Part shown: one piece after another, positions 38,903-50,440 of the stretch
Layout: each line of letters opens with the position of its first letter
Position numbering within the stretch: position 1 is the first letter of the stretch
Origin: Eudromia elegans
Taxonomy: Eukaryota > Chordata > Aves > Tinamiformes > Tinamidae
NCBI GenBank assembly: GCA_003342815.1
Contig: PTEX01000015.1
Coordinates: forward strand, 3,587,365-3,651,364
Direction of reading: 5' to 3'
DNA length: 64,000 nucleotides
The notes under the pieces: model-generated
What the model was told of the DNA's origin: nothing
The model's input: only the letters and a program-made list of their open reading frames with translations
The model's database searches: none
Program-made: the position numbers and the translations under genes

Positions 38903-41033
38903 GAGGATGGGGCCAGCCTCTTCTCAGTGGTAGCCAGCGATAGAACTAGAGGAAACGGCCAAAAATTGAAGTTCCAAAAGTTCCACAAGAACTTGAGGAA
39001 GAACTAACAGTGAGGGTGACAGAGCCCTGGAACAGGCTGCCCAGAGAGGTGGTGGAGTCTCCTTCTCTGGAGATCTTCAAAACCCGCCTGGACACCACCC
39101 TGTGCCACGTGCTCTAGGAGACCCTGCGTGTGCAGGGGGGTTGGACTAGATGACCTCTGGAGGTCCCTTCTAACCTTAAGTATTCTATGATTCTATATGA
39201 AACAGTCACAAATACTATTTTCCGAAAAGTTCTTTATTTAGTGAGGATTTAACAATGTCTGGGTGAAGTGAGCACGATTTTTTTAAGTGGAATGGTACAA
39301 TCATTGCCTTATGAAGAGGCACCTAGAAATGACCCTTTTAAAAAAAAAATATTAAAAAGGGTGTATTACATTGTTTAACATAAATTCCATTAATTTTCAT
39401 GCACTTGTTTCTTTCCAGAAATTCCTAAAACAGCATAATTCCTAGCAAATGATATTACCCGATCAGTCGAATTGACTGTTTGGAAACTTTATGTATTGTG
39501 CTTGTTACAGTTATTCTGTGAGAATTTTCAAGTAGAAACTGCAACAAAAAAGTATAAGTGTATGCTTTGTAAGATATATTTAGAATTTCAAAAGTGTAAT
39601 TTTGTATACACTTTGTACTTGCTGTCATGAATAGCACCCTCCAACCTTTGTGATCCATCGAAGGTTAAAACAAATGATGTTTTCTTAGGAAGTCATACTA
39701 ATATGGGCTCCAGATATATCCATATCAATTATTAAAACATTATTAATACTTTCTCAAATTTGTAAAATAAAATGGCTATTACTATTACAATTGCTGGAAT
39801 AAATAAGAAAGATATTTATGGGCATAGAAAAGACTGAAATATGTAAACATTAATAGAGAAATTGTTTACGATGTTAACATCTATCAGAGACAGAATTTTC
39901 TGTATGTCATAATAAATCACCTCTTACTGTGCAAGTGCCTGGCCTCTATTTTTCAGCTCAGCATTTTCAAATATTAAATGTGAGCATGAAGGAGAAACAA
40001 AACAAAACAAAATTATTTGTACCTGTCGTTCCTTTTAATCACGCTGATTTAAAACAAAGGAAAACATAAGCCATAAGCAGACGGAATAACACTTCTCTAA
40101 CATTCTTCTTGCATGTTCTGGTGAGAGTGGGAAGAGGAATGTATGTAAGTTCTAGGAGAGATTTTCCTCTGGAAAACTTAATATGTTAAAAATGCCTAAA
40201 GGTGGAATATCGATATTGTCCCCTTCTACTCTACTACTGTTCTTTTTTCGTAATAGATACAGACTGAGAGGGGAGCCTGCCATGTATGCTGGGTGCATAG
40301 TGAACATGGAGCTACGGATGCAGGAGGTCAGAAGAATGAGAATTCAAAGTGGCTACCAAAGTGATAGAAGAGAAATCCACCAGTGTGATTAAGCCCAGAT
40401 CAGCTAAATCCTCATTCCAGAAGCTGGAAGGGAATTTGGGGAGAAATATCACTTGGGAAAAGCATTTCTCTGCTCCATCTTCTGTTGGTTTTTATTCTTT
40501 ACATAAGCATTTACTGACATCTACCATCAAAGTAAGGATGCTGCTTAAGTTATACTTTTGATCTCAGTGAGGATGGTCATTTTCAGGCGGTATTTACTGG
40601 AAGAATGAATACTGTATCATCAATGCTTAAGGCTATTCCTTAGGACTCTCTAATAACTTTAAACATCTCATAAATGTGCCGCTGAAAAAAACCCCTCCAT
40701 TTCCCATAAGGTGGACATGTATTTCTTTAATTTTTATATACCTATCAAGATGTTTAAATACTATAGCCCAATTATTTGTTGTGCTTTCACAATCCTTTCT
40801 TATACTGATAAATCTAAAAACTGGAAGAACTGTAACAACATTTCTAGTAATGGAAAAAATGAAGTATTCAAGAAATACAGACCATATGACTTTATATGTC
40901 CATACCTTTCAGAAAAGTACATATATAGAGATATTATTAATAATGTTTTTATAAAGCTTTTCACTAAACGGGCACATGGCAGTTGTGTAAATTAGATTTA
41001 TGTGAAAAATTGTGGGCAAATATTTCCCTAATT

Positions 41034-41054
41034 CTTATGGTTGGAGACCATAAG
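41034..41054. repeat. small hairpin, 8-bp stem, 5-base loop
   Basis: CTTATGGT (41034-41041), loop TGGAG, ACCATAAG (41047-41054). The stem is perfect but short enough to be expected by chance. Confidence 0.8.
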
Positions 41055-41660
41055 TCTCCTGTGTTGGGGCTTTAGGTTTGGGTGTTTTAGGGATTCTACT
41101 TTTTTTTTTTTTTATCTTGTTGTTTTGTTTTATTTGTTTGTTTTGATCAAGAGCTGACCAGAGGCCTGCTGGTTCTTTTGTTTTATTTTCCTCTGACTCA
41201 GCATTGTGACTAAGGTTTGCATGAGTGGATTGTACTGTTTTGCCACTTTACTCATCTATAAGGATGATGAAAAGTTAAGTACAAAGACACATGCAACAGT
41301 TACACACATGGGGAAGAAAGATGGAGTAAAGAAATGTTGACACACTGAGAATGTCTCCTTTATTATGTTGCAAACCTAATTTGGTTGCCAACTAAACACT
41401 ACTATGAAAAGTTACGGAACTGAGCACAGAAGTGGCCCTTATGCAGGGTAACCTATGAAAAAAACTACCAAAGTTTACAAAATGTTTTTAACTGTCCCTA
41501 GATTATTGTACTCCAAGAACATTTATTTCATGGTTAATTAGAGATGTCTTCTGCGGCCCTGCTTGGTATGCAACCGCAGTAGTTTTTTGGCATAGCACCT
41601 GTAAAAAAATTAAAAAGGCTTGAGTGTATATATAGCCTTTTGTACTTGACTTTGGATACT

Positions 41661-41701
41661 TTATGGATACATAATTTATAATTATGGATACATAATTTAT
41701 A
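41661..41701. repeat. 21-bp perfect tandem duplication
   Basis: TTATGGATACATAATTTATA (41661-41680) is repeated exactly at 41682-41701, one base apart, giving a period of 21. It is a recent small tandem duplication in AT-rich DNA. Confidence 0.95.
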
Positions 41702-42416
41702 CAGGACTGCTTATTTAAAAAAAATAATTACTTAAACTACTTCTGAATATAGAATATTAGGTATCAAGCACGTTTCCCTCCAAATATTGGTGTATGTAGC
41801 TTCCCAAAGACAGGTAAATAAAAGTGTGTTACTTGGTATTTGGAATATTTGGCTTCTTGGCTAGTTATGTTTCTGATTCCCTGACTGGGCAGATTTTTTT
41901 TTTTTTCATAAAACCTTGAGACTTTGATTTTTGTCTGTGAAACTAATTGTAGGAAGGTTGTAACATAGAATTTTAGAGAAAGTATTTATTTAAATAACCT
42001 AAACTTTTAATAACTTACAAAATCCCTTAAAGACAGGAAAGAAAATATATTGATTGAGGTTAGATTCCATAGTTCAAGCTACAGTAAAATTTGGTAGAAA
42101 TTGGAAGAGATCTGCAACTTCTGAAAATCATTTTGGCCACCTCTTTGGGAAGTAGAGCAAGCACTTTAAGTTCACTCTGGAATTTTGAATAAAATGCTGG
42201 AAAGATGGAGCTTTTTAACATAGTTTTTACCTAGGAATGTTGAAAAGTCATAGAAATGCTGTTTCTATATTCCAAGTTTTCTATAAATTCTGTTTATTTA
42301 ATTGTAATTTCATTCTCAAATATTTTCCAGGAAAGAATTATTTTTGTAGTCTGATCAAGGCAACGTTATGGTGACTTGAAAAACCCTTTCCATCAAAAGT
42401 ATGTATATGGCATAAC

Positions 42417-42434
42417 AAAAAAAAAAAAAAAAAA
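42417..42434. repeat. poly-A tract
   Basis: Eighteen A in a row. No CR1-unrelated retroposed sequence could be recognised upstream. Confidence 0.95.
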
Positions 42435-43259
42435 CAAAGCTTCATGATTTAAGTTTCTAAAATGGTCTTTTGTAATTGGCAGTAGATGGCAAGCTGGAAA
42501 TTCTGAAAATGGTCCTGAATAAACATTCCTAAAAATAAATTTGAGTTAATCAAAATATTTTGTCTCAGTAACATCAATATGATTAATACTGTATTTTATT
42601 TTAACTTCATCTAGTGTGTATGTGAAGGCATAAAAAACTTGAACTAAATTTTTTCAGTTCTGAAAGAATGGAAGAAATAGTTTCATTTTACTTCTGTGAA
42701 TCACCTAGGAGAATGCAACTCAAATCTACGTAAACTACTGCATATTATTGTATTAAAAAATAAAAACAAGAATTTAACAATAATGTCTTAAACAATACCT
42801 ATTTTTGGAACATTTTCATTGTGATCTTCCTTAAATGATGATAGTTTTTCTTCTTTCAGATTGTGGGTACTGCAAATACCTGTTCAAAAAGTAACACTAC
42901 TAATTTCAATATTTGAGAAACTCCTGTAAAAATTGTTCTTTAAATGGGAAAAAACATTGTTTTTTGAATAGTTAGAGAACATTTATTATTCTCATTACCT
43001 TTATCTGCAAAGAAAAGAGGTTGGACTCTTTTAACAAATGTTGTATGTCCTTTCTAATTTTTGTGGAAAAAAATATTACCTACCCAGTTACGTTAAGTAA
43101 ATCTTACAGAACTGATCATTCTTTATGTTTCTTTGAATGTATGACCATATATTCTTTCATAAACTTTTGATACATCTAATTGGGTGTTCAGACTATTTAA
43201 TTTAAAAAAAAAGATTTTTTTAATGCTTTTTCATCCTCTTTTAACATAATCTCCTATGG

Positions 43260-44010
43260 AAATGAGGATTCTGCAGGATCATGAACATTTGCGTTGTATG
43301 GCAGCAAATACAACTGCTCAAGGCAATGTACACGTAACACTAACACGTAACAGGCACTGCTCATGCCTGTGACGTTTGCAGGAGATCATGTAAGGAGAAG
43401 AGCTGGGGTTACAGCCTGTAAAAGTCCCAAGGTCTTTCCAGATTCCCAAACTACCTTGGGAAGCTGGAAAGAAACCAGACATGCTTAAGTCCCCTGATCA
43501 TACTGTTAGTTATACTAACACTTATATAACTATATAGAGATCCAGTGGCATCCAGCTGCATTGGCACACATTCCAGGAGTACAGAACTCCCAATATTGGT
43601 ATGGCTGGGAAGTTCCGGAGCATTAGGATTACCATATCTTTATTACAGGTAGCCAGCAACGTGCAGGACTCTATCTAGGACCTGAGAGAGCTGGCACTTT
43701 AAAAAGCCTGGCCAATTGGCTGTTCCTAGATTATTCACACAGGGACAGTGCCGATAATGCTTCTGCTAATTGTAAAAGAAAAACACTGTCTCACACTTCC
43801 CAGCATAACCTGCAAACCCTTGGAGGGTGGGAGATGTGGACAACTTGCCAGTTGGCCTTTGAATTGCATGGCTGATGGCCAGCTGCTGTTGTTGGCTAAT
43901 CCCACAGGAATACTAAACTGAATTGTAATCCCGTGTCCGACATTTGCCCTCATAAATATTTCTGTTTCTCCTGAATATCAGCTCAGAGAAGTGGAAACTG
44001 GGCAGGTCAT
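43260..44010. other. GC-richer unique segment
   Basis: This is roughly 750 bases of balanced composition without homopolymers, containing GTACACGTAACACTAACACG (near 43330) and a minus-strand open frame (43735-43953) that matches nothing I know. It could be an old repeat or a regulatory region. No splice-bounded exon is evident. Confidence 0.4.
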
Positions 44011-45169
44011 ATACACAGAGCTGCAAGCTTTCCAAGAATGTTTTCTGACTCACAGAATTCCATTATTTCCCTACCTATTTTCCTAGTACCTAGTGGATAC
44101 TAACTTAAAACAGGTATTGAATTCTACTATTAATTTAGATAAAGGTGTTTATTATCAGAGTTAATGCTTTTAATAAGAAAAGTCATTGCCCCACTTCTTC
44201 CTTTCTGTTCTCTCTTTGCAAGATACTTGGTATGCTAAGTCAAAGTACAAAAGCAGTATTAAGACATAGTATAAAAATCACAGTAAACAGAAAGATTTTA
44301 CGGTAAAGAGCAGATAGCTGTCTCTCCTGTAGTAATAGATTTGAGAAGAAGTGCTTATTTAAAATATTCCTCTAAAACATTAAACTCTTGGCTGTCTGGA
44401 AATCACTTAGAAAAGCTGAATCATTTCTCACCTACTTGTACTCTGTGCCCTGCCTGTATCCTTTCCTTCCCCTCTTCTCTATGGCTAGCTGGGGAGGGGG
44501 CCTCTCAGACTGAACCTGTGGGAAACATTCCCTTTGCTTTTTCTTCCTCTGGTCTTGCTTTCAGGAGCCCTTTTCATCTCACAGCAGGCAATGGCTACTT
44601 AAATGAGTGCTTTGGAGCACTCTGAAGTCAAATCTGCTTTAATAACAAATCCATGCATGAAAGCCTGCACCCACTAGTACCTTTCAGAAATCTTTAGTTT
44701 TCTGCTCCATGGATTCTTTAGTGTCATCGTCCTTAATGCAAGAGGGCAATGATAAGCCAATCAGAGGAGGTTTTTTTAAGCAGTTTGAAGCTCAAGTGAT
44801 TTTAAGTAGGACAGGTACTTTTATACGCCTGATCAGTTGTGTACCTCACTTGTGAAAATAGAAGATGTGAAATAGCTATGTGATGGCAAGGGCACCAAAC
44901 ATACCTCCTGATTTTTTTATCTTCTTTTTTTTCATGGTTCAGCTCTTAGTTTCCTGTGGGCAGGATTTGTCTCTCACACTTTGAAAGTACCCACCAAAGT
45001 GGCAGGGCTGTATTCTGTGTTTTCTGTTCTGTAATCACTTTAGTAATTAAAAAAGATAAAATTTATATCCATCTACTTCTTGAACGGTTTTGTAGTTGGT
45101 ATAAATGTGTAACAGGTGTTTGCAGTCCTACTCTAGGAGAGAAGGAGAGATGTTAGTCACCTCATAAAT

Positions 45170-46240
45170 CATCTGACGTGGAGGAAACGCCTTGGTGTTC
45201 ACACCAAAGGGATCAGTATGAGGGGTGTTTGCTTGGAGTTGTACAAAGGTGAGATTTATCACTAGTAGGAAGGGCTACTTGGCCAAATGCCTGCCTAAAT
45301 GTTAATCATTTAGAGCAATTCAGAATAGGTCATTTTTGCCTGTTTCTTTCCAGATTGGTTCTTGAAGTCTACTTTCTGCATTTCAGTCACCTTGAAGGAG
45401 ACACATTAGCAGCCTGGAACTGAAGATCCAAGGTCCTGCCTGCTTCCCTGCACAAGGGAAGACATATTAGATGTCAGTTCCCTGACTGCTTAGGCCCCTG
45501 TCCAGAGAAAAGATGAGGTCAGTGGTCAGGCTGGCAGCTGTCCACTTCCTAAGGGCAGCTTAACCTTTTCTGCCCTCTGGGATTCAGATCTACTCTTTCA
45601 AGTCTTATGGAATCCCAATTTCATCTTTCTAAATATGATCCATCTCTTGCCTAGAAGCCACTGCCAGTATGAAGTACTGAAGGGCCTGTGCAATCTGAAT
45701 CCCCAGTTATTTGTAACTTCTCTATTTACTAAAGAATGGCTCCTTAGTTTTATTTGAAAAGGAAATTGACTTCTCTCACTCTTTGTCATAGCCTTGTTAA
45801 CAAGGAGCAGGAAAAGCTGCCTAATCTCGACATTATGAGAGTTGTTACAATTGATCCCAAGTGAACTCCAGAGAGCAGAAAGTCAGATCACCTCTTTGTT
45901 TTGTTTCAGGGGGTTACCGAAAGGGAATGACAGCCTTCAAGGGACCTATTTCCCACCAGCTGAAAGAGTGCATTAAGCAAGCATGTTTAGTGAAGGGTAA
46001 AGAGGGTACCAGTGGGAATGAATGCCTGCTCCGCCATAGCAGTCTCAGGGCTCTGAGCAGAGGAGGCAGATGTCTGTTGTGTAGAGTTCTGTAAAGAGGC
46101 CACGTGGGCCTTTCTGCATGTATTAATTCAGCATCACAGCCTGGATCCTAGCATGCATCCTCTGGTGAGCTTGGTAGAGGCAGGCCGCCTCTTCTAGTCG
46201 CTCCTTTCCTACCAGGTAGAAGAGGTTCTGAAATCCTGCT
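45170..46240. other. GC-richer unique segment
   Basis: Balanced-composition DNA with a near-perfect inverted repeat (CCTTGGTGT..ACACCAAAGG, 45190-45210) and short open frames on both strands (minus 45598-45789, plus 45861-46094). The predicted peptides resemble no family I recognise and show no domain pattern. It is probably noncoding. Confidence 0.4.
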
Positions 46241-46339
46241 TACTTGAGCTAACATAGGAGCTGTTGGGGAAGAGAGATTTCTGATAGAGCGGTTAGGTTT
46301 TCTCTGTCCCACCATATGTAGGAAGTTTTGAAAAATACT

Positions 46340-46380
46340 TTCTTTTTTTTTTGGTTTTGTTTTATTTTGTTTTGTTTTCC
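46340..46380. repeat. T-rich (TTTTG)n-like simple repeat
   Basis: Ten T followed by GGTTTTGTTTTATTTTGTTT and TGTTTTCC. Comparable TTTTG-type stretches are at 35783-35813 and 41099-41145, and on the other strand at 39998-40013. Confidence 0.9.
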
Positions 46381-47655
46381 TGCGTGCGCTAAGCTTTGTA
46401 TTGTGGCCTTTGGTGTAAATATGACTATTAAAAAAATATGTTTTTCAGTATCTGTATATTTCTTGATACCATAGGGATGCATTTTATTGATCTCTGAGTT
46501 ATTTTTTTCCCTTTTTAAGATTTGTCCCTTACTTATAAATAAAGATCTTCATATGAGTCAGTTCTGTTCTAAGTGAGTAGGTACATTTCCATGCTAGTAA
46601 GAATTCAGCATGTGGAGTCAGAGGAGCTGGTACTATAGTAAATGATACAAGATGATAATTTTTGAGTTTTCTCGGATACAAAGAGAATTGCAAGAGGGCT
46701 TATTTGTGCCTCTTTTACAGGGTGCAAAGTAAAGCTCTCATATTTGTACCAGGGCAATATGTTCTGACAAAGTGAATTTTGTCTCTTGAGATCATTCTCA
46801 CACATCAAAGAAATATTTTGCAAGGCCTGCACTAGGAAAGCCTTACTGAGATCATACATTTGGGCGTACAAAAATTAGAAGAGGCAGGTGCTTCCTTCCT
46901 CTGGGGCCCAGTATCCTGTTGAGACGTGCTACCACTGAACCTGATGTCCTGGCTTGCTTGTGTGGAGTCCTCACAATGTCAGTTGGAACTGGAGAATAGT
47001 TGGCTGCCTGAACGAGGTGTACTACAGCTCCCAGGAGTCATTGCAGCCTGAATGAACTTTACTTTTTTTAAACAGACAAGGGAAAACTACCTTTTCCACA
47101 GTGCCTGAAATGCAAACGGAAATCAGAAGCTGGCTTGTTGGCTTCTCGTATTGACCAGACAATATTTTAAACATGCTCATGAATGTACAGCACATGTTTG
47201 GAATTTATATGCTTATATTCGCAAGCACACAGAGAATTTTTGGGGAGAGAACTTTCCGGCATACTTTCTTTCCTTGTTGCTCTTAAGACTATATTGAGCA
47301 GACATGCTGCGTTTTCTTTGCTTACACTGTCTGCTCACTATTGAAAACCACTGGTATTGCAAAGAGGAGAGTGCTGGGAGGTAAGTTAGTTGTTCTTTCA
47401 CTGCAGCATTCAAGGGCTGCTCCAAAACTTGTTAAAGTCAATCAGAAGATTATTTCTGACTGATTCAGGTGATTGCATCTACAAGTGAAAACAGAGAAGA
47501 TTGAGGCTGCTATTTTGCAATGTGCTCGGGAGATGACACATCCAAGTTTGAGCCATTCTTTACTGATTTGGCTCTTCTTTGCTCCATCTCCATCAGAGAT
47601 ACTAGTCCACTTAAATGGCTGATATTTGTAATAGAAGCTCTCATCTGCCCAGACT

Positions 47656-47702
47656 ATTTTTTTTCTTTTCTGTTTTTTTTTCTTTTCTTTCTTTTTTTTT
47701 TT
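47656..47702. repeat. polypyrimidine tract
   Basis: A 47-base T-rich stretch broken only by single C and one TG. Confidence 0.95.
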
Positions 47703-48005
47703 AATGATATGATCTAAGAGTGTCATTTAGAACTTGTAATGTGAAAGTTGTGTAGTTTTTGCTATTTTAGGGAATGATTTGGAAGTTAGCAGGAAGGAAT
47801 GAATAAATTGATGCTTATTTAGAATAGTTATATTTCAAGGTCTCTTAATTCTAAATATGTGACGCTACTTTTAGAGTTATTTAAAAGTATTTCTCATAAC
47901 CATTAGCAACTGCTTGACCCTTGAGTTGTAGCTATCGTTTCTGGGTTGAAATAATTATGCAGCAGCTTATATAATTAAAAAAAAATTAAAGCAACCAGCA
48001 GCTGC

Positions 48006-48040
48006 TTTCTTTTTCTTTTTTTTTTTTTTTTTTTTTTTTC
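48006..48040. repeat. long poly-T tract
   Basis: T-rich lead-in with C interruptions, then 24 uninterrupted T (48016-48039). This is the longest pure homopolymer I see in the window. Confidence 0.95.
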
Positions 48041-49369
48041 CAAGCACAGCCTGTATCTACAACAAAGAGAATATTATGAAGGGAACTTATTCTGAGACAG
48101 GATTTTTATCATGTTGGGACATTTCTTACTAGCATAATTTAAAAGCTTTTTAAAAAACTGCTCTCCCACACCTTTGTTCTTTCTGTGCTAGGAAATGTTG
48201 TTACATATTTAATATCTTATTTTAAATGTTTCATATGTTTATGACATGAAATACATGTACAATATAATCAAGGCTCTTGAAATTCTGCTGTACCTATATC
48301 ACTCCACAGAGTGCCCTCAAAGTTTGTGTGAGAAGAAACACTTCTACCCATGAATGCTGTAAATTGAGAAATTTATTTTTAAACTAAAAATGCTTTACAG
48401 TTTTCATTTCTTTCTATTGTAAAACAAAGTCACAAGGTGGATCTAACTAGAATTTCTCTTCTTTTACTATGTTTTGAATTGACTTTGTTTATGCTTAAAG
48501 TTTGAGACATAACACCTATTTATGTTTCAACATAAGCCTGCTTGAATTTTAGGTAAGTGTGAAAAAGGACATAGTGCAGTTTGTTGAGCATCATAAATTG
48601 GAATGACACCATTGCTTTTTTCTCAAATAAATCGCCAAATGTCACCAATTGGAATTGATACCACTTAGACCTGGCCCAGACAGAAATCTGAAATAGAGCA
48701 GAAAATCTTCATCTTTCAATCAGTAATAATTTTTTATTTTCACAGATGTGACATGTCCATCTAGATTCAAAATCCTTCAGTATTCCTACAGGTAATACAG
48801 ATTTTAGGTTATTTCATGCCAAAGTTTTTATTCAGAAAGGAGAACAAGACTTTTTTTGGTAGCTTTTTTTTTAAAAAAAAATTAGTGTATATGTCATATC
48901 AGGGAAAAGAGAAATTACTTGATTAACTATCTAGAATATTGCACATAGTCTTCTTTCATATAAACTTGCCTGTCTAGAGGTATTTTTGTGTTTTTTTTTT
49001 TTTTGAAAAAAAAGAGAAAGTGAGGGTTTTCAGTGAGAAATAATGTCTTTTAACATTTTTTCAAGATCATTTATTCCCATATGCTAAAGTGCATGTTATT
49101 GATCATTACCTGTTCATGTACCTTCTGACATATATTGGAAAGGCCACATAAATTATTCCTCATACCAGATCTTAAAGCAGGTGGTTTTGATACTGGAGCC
49201 TGCAGAATCTGTTTGGTCTCTTTTTATCAAACACTAACATTTACTGGTGTTTGTGGAGCAGAAAACAGTAACTGCCAAAAATATGTATTTTGTGTATATT
49301 TAACAATATTCATTAGAAGATGCTGAATATTCTAATGCTTCAGGTTATGATCTTTGTTAGGTTATCAGA

Positions 49370-49970
49370 TCACAGCTTGTGGAGACAACACAAGCTGTGG
49401 TGCCAGCAGCTGCAGCAAGTGAAGGTATTCAAGCAGGTGTACCATTACTGCTGAGCATCAAGCTGCATCATGGACAAGTGAGTGAAGTGACCTAGGAACC
49501 AGATAGATACATGTGTGTCATGATGACACCTCTGGTTGGCTACTGGGATACCCAGGGATGTCCTGGCCAACTGCAAGAGACACTGTGAGGTCTGGGGATT
49601 GACTAAGCCCGATCTTCATGAGTGTGTGTGTCTGGGGGGGGTGTGAGCGAAGGGTGACTGGAGCAGGGCTGTGGAGCTTGGGGCTCCTGTATTCAGCAGC
49701 CAGCAACTGCGAACACCAGGGATCCGGAGACAGCTGCTGGATGAACTCAGGGTCTATGTGCTGCTGGAGGGAACCACCGCTTACCCATACAGTGCAGACC
49801 TCTCTCTTGGCCAGCCAGGGAGGGGAGAATGATGAGACTGTTGGTGGTGGTTGTGCACCTAGCAGTATCCACCACAGCAGCGGGGATAGAGCAGGATGCT
49901 TTGCTCTGCAATATGGAATAGCAAAAGCTTTTTGCAGAAGTACCAAGGCACTGCGTGGCATAATCTAAAG
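49370..49970. other. GC-rich unclassified block
   Basis: About 600 bases are clearly richer in G+C than the flanks. They run from the 11-bp hairpin at 49371 through a G-run (GTCTGGGGGGGGTGTGAGCG near 49630) to about 49970. Long frames are open on both strands (minus 49518-49961, plus 49618-49968), which is what GC-rich noncoding DNA gives. Neither frame looks like a known protein. It could be an old LTR or another unrecognised interspersed repeat; I see no convincing terminal repeat, primer-binding site or polypurine tract. Confidence 0.5.
49371..49399. repeat. hairpin: perfect 11-bp stem, 7-base loop
   Basis: The arm CACAGCTTGTG (49371-49381), loop GAGACAA and arm CACAAGCTGTG (49389-49399) pair perfectly. 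The hairpin sits at the left edge of a GC-richer block (49370-49970). Confidence 0.95.
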
Positions 49971-50312
49971 ACTATAATGTTTCCATTGCCATCCTGATCT
50001 CTTCCTGTTGTTCATTTACTGTGGTTCTATCGTAAAAACTTTTGTGTGCATAGTGGTCTATCATGGTGCTCTAAACACGTGTATATGATTACTAATACTC
50101 TTAATTTGAATTTAACGTTGCACGGCTTTTAACCATGCTCACAAAAAAAAAGGTATTTGAGGAACTTGTATGTCTCAGATTGAAAGGATGTCTGTTCACA
50201 GTGATGATTTGGATTATTTATTAGCAAATGAATGTTATGTAAATAGCTTTGGATGAGCCTTCAACCTTAATTAACAAAAAAAAAAAAGTCAGAAGTTTAA
50301 AAATAAGACTCA

Positions 50313-50381
50313 GATTCTGTTATGATTCTCTTAATACATATTAGCAAGTCATGGGATTCTGTTAGGATGCTCTTATGACAT
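50313..50381. repeat. 42-bp imperfect tandem duplication at the 5' flank of CR1 copy B
   Basis: Unit 1 starts GATTCTGTTATGATTCTC at 50313 and unit 2 starts GATTCTGTTAGGATGCTC at 50355, a period of 42. Both run on to a CATATTAG. Unit 1 continues ATTAGCAAGTCAT (50340-50352). The same 13 bases stand immediately after the CR1 3' tail (50865-50877). The simplest reading is that the duplication existed first and CR1 then landed inside unit 2 at ATTAG. Confidence 0.85.
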
Positions 50382-50440
50382 ATTAGGGCTACAAAGATGA
50401 TATTAGGGCTACAAATACATATCTAGGGCTACAAAGATGA
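50381..50440. repeat. three tandem copies of a 20-bp unit at the CR1 copy B junction
   Basis: TATTAGGGCTACAAAGATGA (50381-50400) is followed by TATTAGGGCTACAAATACAT (50401-50420) and ATCTAGGGCTACAAAGATGA (50421-50440). The AGGGCTACAAAGATGA part is CR1 coding sequence (copy A has AGGGCTACGAAGATGA at 38762). The first bases of the inserted LINE were therefore amplified together with flanking TATT. This could have arisen by template switching during first-strand completion or by later slippage. Confidence 0.9.

Larger units (their letters stand above)
38261..39202 (+). mobile_element. 5'-truncated CR1 LINE (copy A) with flanking 9-bp repeats
   Basis: This is a chicken-repeat-1 type non-LTR retrotransposon. 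CR1 homology begins at about 38270 and runs to the octamer tail (ATTCTATGATTCTAT) near 39197. The first recognisable coding is N-D-L-D-E-G, followed by the reverse-transcriptase catalytic box F-A-D-D (near 38320-38332) and then the ORF2 C-terminus. The 3' UTR holds the CR1 signature GGTTGGACTAGATGACCTC near 39140. The GC content and lack of low-complexity runs stand out sharply from the flanks. The copy is dead: it has a frameshift before the FADD box, another near 38470, a TAG at 38900-38902 and a 4-base deletion near 39004 compared with copy B. The nonamer TATATGAAA lies directly before the CR1 homology (38261-38269) and recurs at the 3' end (39194-39202), consistent with a target-site duplication. 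Family assignment is certain; the exact subfamily is not. Confidence 0.95.
39203..43259. other. AT-rich noncoding stretch
   Basis: It holds the tandem duplication at 41661, a small hairpin at 41034, a 12-bp palindrome AATATCGATATT (40206-40217) and a poly-A tract at 42417. No gene seen. Confidence 0.6.
44011..49369. other. mixed noncoding stretch
   Basis: Two moderately GC-rich parts (44300-44620 and 45170-46240) are separated by AT-rich DNA with large poly-T tracts at 46340, 47656 and 48006. No recognisable coding or repeat family. Confidence 0.55.

Noticed and set aside
43735-43953. Solo LTR of an endogenous retrovirus in the 43.3-44.0 kb segment
   Set aside because: I found no TG...CA bounded terminal structure, polyadenylation layout or flanking duplication to support it.
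36747-48040. Long poly-T tracts as poly-A tails of minus-strand processed pseudogenes
   Set aside because: No gene-like sequence lies on the appropriate side of the tracts at 36747, 47656 or 48016.
49518-49968. Long frames open on both strands (147 and 116 codons)
   Set aside because: Simultaneous opening on both strands reflects local GC richness. The peptides resemble nothing known.
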